DNA of 64,000 nt from Leifsonia shinshuensis (GTDB lineage Bacteria; Actinomycetota; Actinomycetes; Actinomycetales; Microbacteriaceae), in contig NZ_CP043641.1 in NCBI RefSeq assembly GCF_014217625.1, forward strand, positions 2,976,001 through 3,040,000. The letters are read 5' to 3'. Below the pieces are notes generated by a model. That model searched no databases. It was given only the letters and a program-made list of their open reading frames with translations, and was not told the DNA's origin. Positions 28,962 to 37,491 of the stretch are shown in pieces (the stretch's first letter is position 1; every line of letters begins with the position of its first letter). A program made the translations under genes and the position numbers.

Positions 28962-29849
28962 TTAGTCCACGGCCTTCACGGCGTGGCCGCCGAACTGGTT
29001 GCGGAGGGCGGCGACCGCCTTCATCGCGGGCGAGTCCTTCTGGCGGGAGACGAAGCGCGCGAAGATCGAGGCGCTGATCGTGGGGACGGGGACCGCGTTG
29101 TTGAGCGCCTCCTCGACGGTCCAGCGGCCCTCGCCCGAGTCCTGCACGAAGCCCTCGATGTGCTCGAACTCCGGGTCCTGCTCCAGAGCGCGGACCAGGA
29201 GGTCGAGCAGCCAGGAGCGCACGACCGTGCCGCGCTGCCACGCCTTGAACGTGCCGGTGACGTCCTTGATGATGTCCTTGCGGGTGTCGAGGAGCTCGTA
29301 ACCCTCGGCGTACGCCTGCATGAGCGCGTACTCGATGCCGTTGTGCACCATCTTCGCGTAATGGCCGGCGCCGACCTCGCCGACGTGGACGAAGCCCTCG
29401 TCGCGGGGACCGTCCGGGCGCAGCGCGTCGAAGACGGGCATGACCCGCTCGACCTGCTCCTTGGAGCCGCCGACCATCAGGCCGTAGCCGTTCTCCAGAC
29501 CCCAGATGCCGCCGGAGACACCGGCGTCCATGAAGTCGACGCCCTTCGGGGCGAGCTGCTCGGCGTGCTTGAAGTCCTCGGTGAACTTCGAGTTGCCGCC
29601 GTCGATGACGAGGTCGCCCTTCTCGAGCAGGGGCTCGAGGTCTGAGATCACCGAGTCGGTGACCTCGCCGGCCGGCACCATGACCCATACGGTGCGCGGA
29701 GCGGGGAGCGCGGCGACGAGGTCGGCGAGCGTGGCCACATCCGACACGTCCGGGTTGGTGTCGTAGCCGGTGACCTCGATGCCCTTCTTCTCCAGGCGAG
29801 CGCGCATGTTGTTGCCCATGCGTCCGAGACCGATGAGGCCGATGTGCAT
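28962..29849 (-). CDS. gnd: 6-phosphogluconate dehydrogenase, short (about 300-residue) type
   Basis: 295 residues; oxidative decarboxylation of 6-phosphogluconate to ribulose 5-phosphate. Rossmann motif GLIGLGRMGNNM, substrate motifs DAGVSGGIWGLENGYGL and KMVHNGIEYALMQ are visible. The second beta strand ends in GYDTNP with an acidic residue instead of the NRT seen in NADP-specific long forms, so NAD preference is likely. The protein lacks the long C-terminal part of the 470-residue class. A gnd between dnaN and recF is common in actinobacteria. Start ATG at 29849. Confidence 0.93.
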   Translation of the reverse strand: MHIGLIGLGRMGNNMRARLEKKGIEVTGYDTNPDVSDVATLADLVAALPAPRTVWVMVPAGEVTDSVISDLEPLLEKGDLVIDGGNSKFTEDFKHAEQLAPKGVDFMDAGVSGGIWGLENGYGLMVGGSKEQVERVMPVFDALRPDGPRDEGFVHVGEVGAGHYAKMVHNGIEYALMQAYAEGYELLDTRKDIIKDVTGTFKAWQRGTVVRSWLLDLLVRALEQDPEFEHIEGFVQDSGEGRWTVEEALNNAVPVPTISASIFARFVSRQKDSPAMKAVAALRNQFGGHAVKAVD

Positions 29850-29885
29850 GATTGTCCTTCTTCTCTCGTGGAGCGGGACCGGGTC

Positions 29886-31031
29886 CTAGCGCAGCAGCAG
29901 GTTGGGCTGCAGCAGGTACTTGTAGGAGTCCGAACCGGACTGATCCTTCGAGGTCTGACTCGTGATGAGCACCGGACCCGGCTTGTTGGGGTTCTCGGTC
30001 TTGGTGAAGGAGATGCGCACGAATTCCGAGTGCACGGCACCGAGACCATCGAGCAGGAACTGCGGCTTCAATGAAACCACCGTCTCCTGGCCAGTGAGGA
30101 GAGCGTCGATGCTCTCGGATGCTTGCGCCTGCTCCGAGCCGATCGCTTCCAGCGTCAGCCCGTCGGCGGTGAAGGTGTAGCGGAGCGCGGCCTCGCGCTC
30201 CAGGACGAGCGACACGCGGCGGGTCGCCTCGATGAGCTCGGCGGTGTTCATCACCGCGTAGTTGTCGACCTGCTCGGGGAAGAGCCGGCGGACCGGCGGG
30301 AAGTTGCCCTTGATCAGCAGCGACGTCACGGTCTTCTTGTCGGCCGTGAACGCGATGAGCTCGCGGTCGTCGCGGTTGGTGATCGAGATGGACACGGTGC
30401 CGGAGTGCCCGAACGTCTTGCCGATCTCGGTCAGCGTGCGCGCCGGGACCAGCGCGGTCTGGGCCTCCCCGGACGTGGTGCCGTTGTCCCAGTCGATCTC
30501 ACGGACCGCGACGCGGTAGCGGTCGGTCGCGACCAGGCCGAGTGTGTTGTTGCCGACTTCGAGCTGCACGCCGGTGATCACCGGGGTGACATCGTCGCGG
30601 GAGGCGGCGACGCCGACCTGGGCGACGGCCTCAGCGAATTCCTCGGCCGGCACGAGTCCGGCCTCCCCGCCGACCTGCGGGATGCTCGGGTATTCCTCGA
30701 CCGGCATGGAGAGCAGCGTGAAGTTCGCCGATCCTGCCCGGACGACGATCTTGGACTCTTCGGTGGAGAACCGCACGGGCGCGTTGGGGAGCTTCGCCGC
30801 GATCTCGGCCAGGAGGCGCCCGGAGACGAGCACGCGACCCGGCTCCTCGATCTCGGCGGCGATCTCCGTCTGCGCGGAGACCTCGTAGTCGAACGACGAC
30901 AGCTGCAGTCCCGTATCGGTCGTCTCGATGAGCACGCCGCTCAGGATGGGGAGGGTGGTCCGCTGCGGAAGAAGCTTCACGGCGAAGGAGACGGCCTCAC
31001 TGAAGACATCCCGGTTGGCTTGGAACTTCAC
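29886..31031 (-). CDS. dnaN: DNA polymerase III beta sliding clamp
   Basis: 381 residues in three repeated clamp domains; dimer encircles DNA and tethers the polymerase. N-terminal KFQANRDVFSEAVSFAVK and the C-terminal LLQPNLLLR (family: L-P-x-R-L/V-R-like end) are typical. GTG at 31031 is chosen, with AGGGAG 8 nt upstream; an upstream ATG at 31070 would add non-conserved residues. It is separated from dnaA by the 438-bp origin region. Confidence 0.97.
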   Translation of the reverse strand: MKFQANRDVFSEAVSFAVKLLPQRTTLPILSGVLIETTDTGLQLSSFDYEVSAQTEIAAEIEEPGRVLVSGRLLAEIAAKLPNAPVRFSTEESKIVVRAGSANFTLLSMPVEEYPSIPQVGGEAGLVPAEEFAEAVAQVGVAASRDDVTPVITGVQLEVGNNTLGLVATDRYRVAVREIDWDNGTTSGEAQTALVPARTLTEIGKTFGHSGTVSISITNRDDRELIAFTADKKTVTSLLIKGNFPPVRRLFPEQVDNYAVMNTAELIEATRRVSLVLEREAALRYTFTADGLTLEAIGSEQAQASESIDALLTGQETVVSLKPQFLLDGLGAVHSEFVRISFTKTENPNKPGPVLITSQTSKDQSGSDSYKYLLQPNLLLR

Positions 31032-31469
31032 GAAGTCTCCCTGGGTCGGCGCTCGGATACGGAACGACACCGATCCTAGCGCTTGGCCTTCGGCGCAGAA
31101 GTTGTCATTCGAGCAAGCGCTTGAGGTTGTCGGCCGGCCTTAACTGAGAAGGATTAATCATTAATGGTGTTAACCGCTGTGGAAACTGTGGATAACTCGG
31201 TGGATACCTTGCAATCAGCGGGAACTACACCGTCGTGACTTGTTGATGACCGGTGGATTCCCGCTGTTGACAAGGATGTCGAGCGCGAGCCCGATCGATG
31301 CCTTTTCACAGCCCCGATCCGTTCGTCCCCATTAATCGAGCGACTTTCCGGAACTTCTCCACAAGTTATCCCCAGGTGTTAATAACGAACTCTCCCCACT
31401 CTGGGGATCAATCTGTGGATAACTTTCTCGAGCGCCGCGGCGTGGCGTGCTGTCGAGGGCGACCGCCGG
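31032..31469. other. oriC, dnaA-dnaN intergenic region
   Basis: No gene. Exact DnaA boxes (reverse orientation of TTATCCACA) at 31187-31195 and 31414-31422; one-mismatch boxes at 31355-31363 (TTCTCCACA) and 31366-31374 (TTATCCCCA); partial boxes near 31178-31186 and 31198-31206. An AT-rich stretch at 31147-31173 (ATTAATCATTAATGGTGTTA) is the best candidate for the unwinding element, unusual in this GC-rich region. TGTTAATAA also occurs at 31377-31385. Known actinobacterial oriC lies in this position. Confidence 0.88.
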
Positions 31470-32894
31470 CTACTTGCCGTAGCGGTGGTTCTGCTTGATC
31501 CGGCTGGTGAGCTCCGTCACCTGGTTGTAGATCGACCGCCGCTCCTTCATGAGCTCGCTGATCTTCTTGTTCGCGTACATCACGGTGGTGTGGTCGCGGC
31601 CGCCGAACAGCTGGCCGATCTTCGGCAGCGACAGGTTCGTCAGCTCGCGGCAGAGGTACATCGCGATCTGGCGCGCGGTCGCGACCGCCTGCGACCGGCT
31701 CGACCCGTAGAGGTCGTCGACGCTGAGCTTGAAGTACTCCGCGGTGTTGGTGATGATGTCCGTCGGCGCGATCACGTTGTCGTCGTCGAGCGTGATCAGG
31801 TCCTTCAGCACCGTCTGCACCAGCGGCATGTCGACCGGGGTGCGGTTGAGGCTTGCGAACGCGGTGACGCGGATGAGCGTCCCCTCCAGCTCGCGGATGT
31901 TGCTCGACACCTTCGACGCCATGAACTCGAGGATGTCGTCCGGGACGAGGATCTTCTCGCTCTGCGCCTTCTTGCGGAGGATCGCGATGCGGGTCTCCAG
32001 GTCGGGGACCTGGACGTCGGTGATCAGACCCCACTCGAACCGCGACCGCATCCGGTCCTCGAATCCGGTCAGGTGCTTCGGCGGCAGGTCGCTGGTGATG
32101 ACCACCTGCTTGTTGTGGTCGTGGAGGGTGTTGAAGGTGTGGAAGAACGCCTCCTGCGTCTCGACCGCCCGCTGGAGGAACTGGATGTCGTCGATGAGCA
32201 GGATGTCGATATTGCGGTAACGCGCCTGGAACGACGAGCCCCTGTTGTTGGCGATCGAGTTGATGAAGTCGTTCGTGAACTCCTCGCTCGACACGTATCG
32301 GACGCGGATGCCCGGGTAGAGGCTCATCGCGTAGTGGCCGATGGCGTGCAGGAGGTGGGTCTTGCCGAGGCCCGAGTCGCCGTAGATGAAGAGCGGGTTG
32401 TACGCCTTGGCCGGGGCCTCCGCGACGGCGACCGCGGCCGCGTGCGCGAAGCGGTTGGACTGGCCGATGACGAAGTTATCGAAGCTGTACTTGGAGTTGA
32501 GGCGGGTGTCGCCGTTGCGCGGCGGCGCGGTGATCTCGGTCGGCGGCGCCACCATCGGCGCCACGGCCTCCAGGTACGGGGCCGGCTCGGGCTCGGCGGG
32601 GCCGGCCATCGACTCCTGCTGGATCTCCGGGTTCACCACGATCGCGAAGGTGTTGACCTCCAGCGCCTGGTCGAGGTTGCCGATCGCGTTCAGGAGGGGG
32701 ACGCGGCTGCGCTGCTCGATCATCCCGCGCGTGAACTCGTTGGGCACCTCCAGGTAGAAGGTCCCGGCCATGATGCCCTTGGGCTCGACCAGGCTGAGGA
32801 AGCCGTGCAGCTGCGGGGTGATGCGGTCGTCCGTCTCGAGATTGTCGAGCACGCTCTGCCATGCCGCAGAAATGGACTGTTCGCCGCCTGCCAT
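31470..32894 (-). CDS. dnaA: Chromosomal replication initiator DnaA
   Basis: 474 residues; binds DnaA boxes and opens oriC. Domain I at about 1-90; acidic/proline linker; AAA+ domain with Walker A GDSGLGKTHLLHA near 170, Walker B ILLIDDIQFLQ and arginine-finger region; C-terminal domain IV with the DnaA signature GGRDHTTVMYANKKI. ATG at 32894. Transcribed toward dnaN, with the origin spacer between. Confidence 0.98.
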   Translation of the reverse strand: MAGGEQSISAAWQSVLDNLETDDRITPQLHGFLSLVEPKGIMAGTFYLEVPNEFTRGMIEQRSRVPLLNAIGNLDQALEVNTFAIVVNPEIQQESMAGPAEPEPAPYLEAVAPMVAPPTEITAPPRNGDTRLNSKYSFDNFVIGQSNRFAHAAAVAVAEAPAKAYNPLFIYGDSGLGKTHLLHAIGHYAMSLYPGIRVRYVSSEEFTNDFINSIANNRGSSFQARYRNIDILLIDDIQFLQRAVETQEAFFHTFNTLHDHNKQVVITSDLPPKHLTGFEDRMRSRFEWGLITDVQVPDLETRIAILRKKAQSEKILVPDDILEFMASKVSSNIRELEGTLIRVTAFASLNRTPVDMPLVQTVLKDLITLDDDNVIAPTDIITNTAEYFKLSVDDLYGSSRSQAVATARQIAMYLCRELTNLSLPKIGQLFGGRDHTTVMYANKKISELMKERRSIYNQVTELTSRIKQNHRYGK

Positions 32895-33336
32895 CGTTCC
32901 CCGTCTTCGAATTTCGTGGATGCCGTCGGCCCGGCGCGAGAAGAGTCGTCCCCCGTAGACTCGCGCTGGGCTGGCGGCAAGGATGCCGCCGTGGGGTATT
33001 CACAGAGTTATCCACCGCTGTGTGTGCAATACCGTAGCGATCTCCGGCCGTTTTTGGGATGGCCTGGGGATAACTTCGGAGTTCACGCTAACTTGTCCAC
33101 AGGTGGGGATCAAATTCGGTTCCCGGAATACTCCGGCGCGTCCTTCGCGCGCTTCCTGCTAATCCCGTGCATAATCAAGGGTTTCGGGACGATCGGTTTG
33201 ACCTCGGTCGGTCTCAGGACGTAGTTTTAATAAGTTGACTTCAGCCGTTTCGGCTGCCCAGAAACTTTCCTGGCCTCCCCGTGCTGGCCGAAATCCTTTC
33301 AGCACCGGCCTGTGAAGAGACCACACGGAGATAGAT
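32895..33336. promoter_or_regulatory. dnaA-rpmH intergenic region: DnaA boxes and rpmH promoter
   Basis: No gene. DnaA boxes: TTGTCCACA at 33093-33101 (exact actinobacterial form), TTATCCACC at 33008-33016, and reverse TGGGGATAA at 33065-33073. The rpmH promoter is good: TTGACC at 33198-33203, 18-bp spacer, TAGTTT at 33222-33227, giving a leader of about 100 nt. AT-rich TTTTAATAAGTTGA follows the -10. The dnaA promoter was not identified with confidence. Confidence 0.7.
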
Positions 33337-33474
33337 ATGAGCAAGAGAACGTTCCAGCCGAACAACCGCAAGCGCGCGAAGACCCACGGCTTCCGCCTCC
33401 GCATGCGCACGCGTGCCGGCCGCGCCATCCTGTCGGCGCGCCGCGCCAAGGGCCGCGAGAAGCTCTCGGCCTGA
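33337..33474 (+). CDS. rpmH: 50S ribosomal protein L34
   Basis: A 45-residue basic protein, [20 protein letters not shown] at the start and GREKLSA at the end, the full L34 length. Start ATG with ACGGAG upstream. First gene of the conserved rpmH-rnpA-yidD-yidC-jag-rsmG-parAB set, reading away from dnaA. Confidence 0.98.
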   Translation: MSKRTFQPNNRKRAKTHGFRLRMRTRAGRAILSARRAKGREKLSA

Positions 33475-33516
33475 CCCCTCCGGGTCAGAGCCCCCTTCCG
33501 GCTTAAGGCGCGACGC

Positions 33517-33933
33517 GTGCTCGCGAAGAACAATCGCATCACGCGGGGCGCGGAGTACCGGGCGACCGTGCGACGAGGTGCTCGCTTCAACGGAGCGAAC
33601 ACGATCGCGTACGTCCGGTTCAACCGCGACTCCGACGTGGTGCGATTCGGTTTCATCGTGAGCAAGGCGGTCGGGAACGCGGTCGTCCGCAATCGTGTGC
33701 GTCGCCGGCTCAAGGCCGCCGCGTACGACCTCCTCCCCCGCCTGTCGCCGGCGGCCGTCGACGGCGCCGGAATCGACGTCGTCATCCGGGCATTGCCAGC
33801 GTCCGCCCAAGTGACGTGGGCTAATCTGCACGGTGAGGTCTCGCGGGCCACCGACCGTTTCCTCAGCCGTCACACCACCAGTCCGCGCGACAGCCGTCCG
33901 CGGGACACCAGCGAAGGCAACGTCCGTCCATGA
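33517..33933 (+). CDS. rnpA: Ribonuclease P protein component
   Basis: 138 residues; protein subunit that helps RNase P RNA process pre-tRNA 5' ends. Signature RNRVRRRLKAAA (RNR motif) after VSKAVGNAVV. GTG start, 42 nt after rpmH. The C-terminal 25 residues are an Arg/Ser/Thr-rich tail. The stop overlaps yidD (ATGA at 33930-33933). Confidence 0.96.
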   Translation: MLAKNNRITRGAEYRATVRRGARFNGANTIAYVRFNRDSDVVRFGFIVSKAVGNAVVRNRVRRRLKAAAYDLLPRLSPAAVDGAGIDVVIRALPASAQVTWANLHGEVSRATDRFLSRHTTSPRDSRPRDTSEGNVRP

Positions 33934-34241
33934 ACACCGCGATCGCAGCTGTGCTCCTCGCTCCGAGGAACGCTGCCGTGCTGGTGCTCCGGGCGTACCG
34001 CGCGGTGATCTCACCGCTCTACGGCGACGTCTGCCGGTACTACCCCTCGTGCTCCGCCTATGCGCTGCAGGCGATTCAGGAGCATGGGGTGATCGTCGGA
34101 AGCGCGCTCGGCATTCGCCGGATCGCCCGCTGCCACCCGTGGGCAGCCGGAGGGGTCGATGACGTCCCCCTCAAGAAGAAGCGCCGCTACCGGGTCACTC
34201 CGTTCGGATTCGTCGTCGCCACCAGCCAGGGAAAGGCCTAG
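33930..34241 (+). CDS. yidD: YidD membrane-insertion factor
   Basis: 103 residues. Typical motif YRAVISPLYGDVCRYYPSCS then YALQAIQEHG and RIARCHPW, with conserved cysteines. YidD aids YidC in inserting membrane proteins and sits at the membrane by an amphipathic N-terminal helix. The C-terminal tail PLKKKRRYRVTPFGFVVATS extends a little beyond short homologues. Starts in overlap with rnpA. Confidence 0.95.
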   Translation: MNTAIAAVLLAPRNAAVLVLRAYRAVISPLYGDVCRYYPSCSAYALQAIQEHGVIVGSALGIRRIARCHPWAAGGVDDVPLKKKRRYRVTPFGFVVATSQGKA

Positions 34242-34250
34242 CACCCAGAC

Positions 34251-35219
34251 ATGGACATCATCGGTACCGTCCTCTGGCCCATCAAATGGGTCGTGGAACT
34301 CATCCTCGTCGCCTGGCACTGGGTGTTCAGCAACATCGGAATGGACCCGGCGGCGGGTATCACCTGGGTGCTGTCCATCGTCGGCCTGACCGTCGTCGTC
34401 CGCGCGGCCCTCATCCCGATCTTCGTCCGGCAGATCAAGAACCAGCGACGGATGCTGGAGATCGCGCCGCAGTTGAAGAAGATCCAGGACAAGTACAAGG
34501 GCAAGAAGGACCAGTTCTCCCGCGAGGCGATGTCGCGCGAGACGATGGAGCTCTACAAGAAGACGGGCACCAACCCGCTGAGCTCCTGCCTCCCGCTGCT
34601 GCTGCAGATGCCGGTGTTCTTCGCGCTGTTCCAGGTGCTGAACGGCGCCCAGAGCGGCAAGGCCGGCGTCGGCCCGCTGAACGCTACGCTCGCCCAGCAG
34701 TTCGGCAACGCGACGCTCTTCGGCGTCGCCCCGCTGCACCAGAGCTTCCAGGGCGCGCTGAACGCCCACCCCCAGCAGGTCGCCGTCATGGTGATCGCCG
34801 CGACGATGGTCGTGCTGATGACCGGCTCGCAGTTCCTCACCCAGCTGCAGATCGTCTCGAAGAACATGTCGCCGGAGACCAAGGCGAGCCCGCAGTTCAA
34901 GCAGCAGCGCATCCTGCTGTACCTGCTCCCCTTCGTCTTCCTGTTCTCGGGCTTCGCCTTCCCGCTCGGCGTCATGTTCTACTGGCTCACCTCGAACCTG
35001 TGGACGATGGGTCAGCAGTTCTTGGTGATCCGCAACATGCCGACGCCCGGCTCCGACGCCGCGAAGGCGCGCGAGGCCCGCCTGGCGCGCAAGGGCAAGC
35101 TGGTCCAGGACGGCGCAGTCGTTCTCCAGGTGGATGAAGTGCCGGCGAAGCCGGTGACCACGCAGCGCGTGCAGCCGGTGAACAAGAACCGCGCGAAGAA
35201 GCAGGCCGGAAAGAAGTAG
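34251..35219 (+). CDS. yidC: YidC/Oxa1 membrane protein insertase
   Basis: 322 residues. Five to six membrane helices with the insertase core: the conserved positively charged groove helix region (VVVRAALIPIFVRQIKNQRR), a coiled helical hairpin (KIQDKYKGKKDQFSREAM) and PLSSCLPLLLQMPVFFALF. No large periplasmic domain, as usual outside proteobacteria. Basic C-terminal tail (NKNRAKKQAGKK) probably binds ribosomes. 9 nt after yidD and 4 nt before jag. Confidence 0.96.
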   Translation: MDIIGTVLWPIKWVVELILVAWHWVFSNIGMDPAAGITWVLSIVGLTVVVRAALIPIFVRQIKNQRRMLEIAPQLKKIQDKYKGKKDQFSREAMSRETMELYKKTGTNPLSSCLPLLLQMPVFFALFQVLNGAQSGKAGVGPLNATLAQQFGNATLFGVAPLHQSFQGALNAHPQQVAVMVIAATMVVLMTGSQFLTQLQIVSKNMSPETKASPQFKQQRILLYLLPFVFLFSGFAFPLGVMFYWLTSNLWTMGQQFLVIRNMPTPGSDAAKAREARLARKGKLVQDGAVVLQVDEVPAKPVTTQRVQPVNKNRAKKQAGKK

Positions 35220-35223
35220 GGAT

Positions 35224-35787
35224 ATGACCGACGTGCAGACCGAGTTCACGCCTTCCGAGGAGGAAGCCGTCCACTCCCCCACCATCGACACCGAGGCAGA
35301 GACTGCCGGCGACGCCCAGTCCGAGCCGCCGGCTGACCTCGACCGCGAGGGCGACATCGCCGCGGACTACATCGAGGAGCTGCTCGACATCGCCGACATC
35401 GACGGCGACATCGACATCGACACCCGCAACGGCCGTGCTTACATCTCGGTGAACGCCGACGAGGGCACCAACCTGCGCCTGCTCTCGAAGCCGGACACGG
35501 TTGCCGCGCTCCAGGAGCTGACCCGTCTCGCGGTCCAGAACCAGACCGGTGGCTTCTCGCGCCTCATCCTCGACATCGCCGGCTCGCGCGACGCGCGCCA
35601 GGCGGAGCTCGCGACCCTGGTCGACCGTGCCATTGCGCGCCTGGAAGAGGGATCGGCTGAAGCCTCCCTCCCGGCGATGTCCTCGTACGAGCGCAAGCTC
35701 GTCCACGACATCGTGTCCGAGCGCGGCTATGTGTCGAACTCGCGTGGCGAGGGCCGTGACCGTCACACGGTCATCACTGCGGCGTAG
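35224..35787 (+). CDS. jag: Jag/SpoIIIJ-associated RNA-binding protein (KH-R3H)
   Basis: 187 residues. An acidic N-terminal extension (about 1-45) replaces the Jag-N domain; a KH domain (about 48-115) with AYISVNADEGTNL, and an R3H domain (about 120-187) with MSSYERKLVHDIVSERGYV and GEGRDRHTVI. RNA-binding protein co-transcribed with yidC in many bacteria; role in cell-wall growth control known in firmicutes. The last base of the stop TAG is the first base of parS site 1. Confidence 0.92.
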   Translation: MTDVQTEFTPSEEEAVHSPTIDTEAETAGDAQSEPPADLDREGDIAADYIEELLDIADIDGDIDIDTRNGRAYISVNADEGTNLRLLSKPDTVAALQELTRLAVQNQTGGFSRLILDIAGSRDARQAELATLVDRAIARLEEGSAEASLPAMSSYERKLVHDIVSERGYVSNSRGEGRDRHTVITAA

Positions 35788-35800
35788 TTTCACGTGAAAC
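35787..35800. other. parS: parS site 1
   Basis: Perfect palindrome GTTTCACGTGAAAC between the jag stop and the rsmG GTG start (35802). It matches the ParB-binding consensus known in Streptomyces, Mycobacterium and Bacillus. Confidence 0.95.
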
Positions 35801-35801
35801 G

Positions 35802-36431
35802 GTGACTGATTCCGTCGAGACCGAACCCGCGGTCGCCGCAGAGCTCTTTGGTGAGCAGCTGGATGTCGCGCGCGCGTTCACAGCCAACCTCGTTGCGCAG
35901 GGTGAGGAGCGCGGGCTCATCGGGCCGCTCGAACTCCCCCGCATTTGGTCGCGGCACATCCTGAATTGCGCCATCGTCGCTCCCCTGCTGAGGCCTGGTC
36001 GGGTTGGCGACGTCGGGAGCGGCGCCGGTCTTCCCGGTCTGGTTCTCGCCATCGGCCGTCCTGACGTCGACTTCGTGCTCATCGAGCCGATGGAACGGCG
36101 GGTCGCCTGGCTGAACGAGCAAGTAGACGAGCTCGGCCTCAGCAATGTGACCGTCGTGCGCGATCGCGCCGAAGACGTGCGGCTTGGCGAGCCGCTGGAC
36201 CAGGTCACCGCGCGTGCGGTGAGCGCGTTCCGGAAGCTGATTCCGTTGACCGCTCCCCTCCTCCGCGACGGCGGCGAATTGGTGCTTATGAAGGGCGCCG
36301 GCGCGGCAGCCGAAGTCGACGCGGCGACCAAGGATCTGCGGAAGTTCCGTGTCCACGACGTCGAGGTGCTCACTCTCGGTGAAGGCGTTCTCGGGGACGT
36401 GACACGCGTCATTCGTGCACAGGTGCGCTGA
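35802..36431 (+). CDS. rsmG: 16S rRNA m7G methyltransferase RsmG (GidB)
   Basis: 209 residues; methylates G527 of 16S rRNA with SAM, and loss gives low-level streptomycin resistance. SAM site VGDVGSGAGLPGLVLAI, acidic end of strand 2 (FVLIEPMERR) and ARAVSAFRKL are typical. GTG start lies 1 nt after parS site 1; no clear Shine-Dalgarno since parS occupies that place. A DnaA-box-like TTCTCCACA follows at 36443-36451. Confidence 0.95.
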   Translation: MTDSVETEPAVAAELFGEQLDVARAFTANLVAQGEERGLIGPLELPRIWSRHILNCAIVAPLLRPGRVGDVGSGAGLPGLVLAIGRPDVDFVLIEPMERRVAWLNEQVDELGLSNVTVVRDRAEDVRLGEPLDQVTARAVSAFRKLIPLTAPLLRDGGELVLMKGAGAAAEVDAATKDLRKFRVHDVEVLTLGEGVLGDVTRVIRAQVR

Positions 36432-36566
36432 GGATAACTGGGTTCTCCACAGTCTCAGCGATGCTGAGGAGTGTCGTCGGACATGCAAGCTAGAGTTGAC
36501 GAGTGGTTCGCACCGCGTTCCAATTTCTCCACCGCGGCGAGGCCGTATACCGAACCAAGCGACGAG

Positions 36567-36580
36567 GTTTCACGTGAAAC
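36567..36580. other. parS: parS site 2, contains the parA start codon
   Basis: Perfect GTTTCACGTGAAAC. The GTG at 36574-36576 in its centre is the favoured parA start, with GACGAGG just before it. Confidence 0.95.
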
Positions 36581-37491
36581 GACCCGACCAGGACACTCCC
36601 GTTGAGGTGGGTGAAGCCACCTTCGATGCGTCGACACCACTCGCCCGGGAGATTCAGGATCTGGCCAGGAGGAGACAAGCCATCGCTTCTACGACGCTGC
36701 CTTTGCCGTCACAAACTCGGATCTTCACGATCTCCAATCAGAAGGGCGGCGTCGGAAAGACGACCACGGTCGTCAATCTCGCTGCAGCGCTCGCGAAGTC
36801 GGGTGCTCGAGTGCTTGCCATCGACCTCGATCCGCAAGGAAACGCATCCACAGCGCTGAGCGTCGAGCATCGGGAGGGCACTCCGAGCGTTTACGACGTC
36901 ATCGTCAACGACAAAGAGCTCGAGGAAGTCATCCAGAAGAGCCCCGAGTTCGACGGACTCTTCGTGGTTCCCGCCACTATCGACCTGGCCGGCGCTGAAA
37001 TCGAGCTCGTCTCCATGGTCGCCCGCGAGCAGCGGCTGTCCCGTGCGCTCGGACGGTTCCTGGACGAGTACGACATCGACTATGTCCTCATCGACTGCCC
37101 GCCGTCGCTCGGCTTGCTCACCATCAACGCCTTCGTCGCTGCGACTGAGGTGCTCATCCCGATTCAGTGCGAGTACTACGCGCTCGAAGGACTGAGCCAG
37201 CTTCTGAAGAACATCCAGCTCATCGAGCGGCACCTCAATCCCAAGTTGCGGGTGTCCACGATTCTGCTGACCATGTACGACTCCCGGACCAACCTGGCCC
37301 ATCAGGTCGCCGAGGATGTACGCCAACACTTCCCCGCCGAGGTGCTCGAAACGATCATTCCGCGATCCGTGCGGATTTCGGAGGCACCCAGCTACGGGCA
37401 GAGCGTCATCAGCTATGACGCGAACTCGTCCGGCTCGCTCTCGTACCTCGAGGCGGCCGCTGAAATCGCACGAAGAGGAGTACCCCGCTAA
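36574..37491 (+). CDS. parA: Chromosome-partitioning ATPase ParA (Soj)
   Basis: 305 residues. Deviant Walker A KGGVGKTTTVVNLAAAL, switch I DLDPQGNAS, and Walker B YVLIDCPPSLG are clear. ParA dimerises on DNA with ATP and moves ParB-parS complexes; in actinobacteria it also links to polar proteins. The GTG at 36574 (KRPDQDTPVEVGE) is chosen since GAGG lies 6 nt upstream and longer frames have no likeness. A start at 36607 is possible. It overlaps parB by 1 nt (TAATG). Confidence 0.95.
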   Translation: MKRPDQDTPVEVGEATFDASTPLAREIQDLARRRQAIASTTLPLPSQTRIFTISNQKGGVGKTTTVVNLAAALAKSGARVLAIDLDPQGNASTALSVEHREGTPSVYDVIVNDKELEEVIQKSPEFDGLFVVPATIDLAGAEIELVSMVAREQRLSRALGRFLDEYDIDYVLIDCPPSLGLLTINAFVAATEVLIPIQCEYYALEGLSQLLKNIQLIERHLNPKLRVSTILLTMYDSRTNLAHQVAEDVRQHFPAEVLETIIPRSVRISEAPSYGQSVISYDANSSGSLSYLEAAAEIARRGVPR

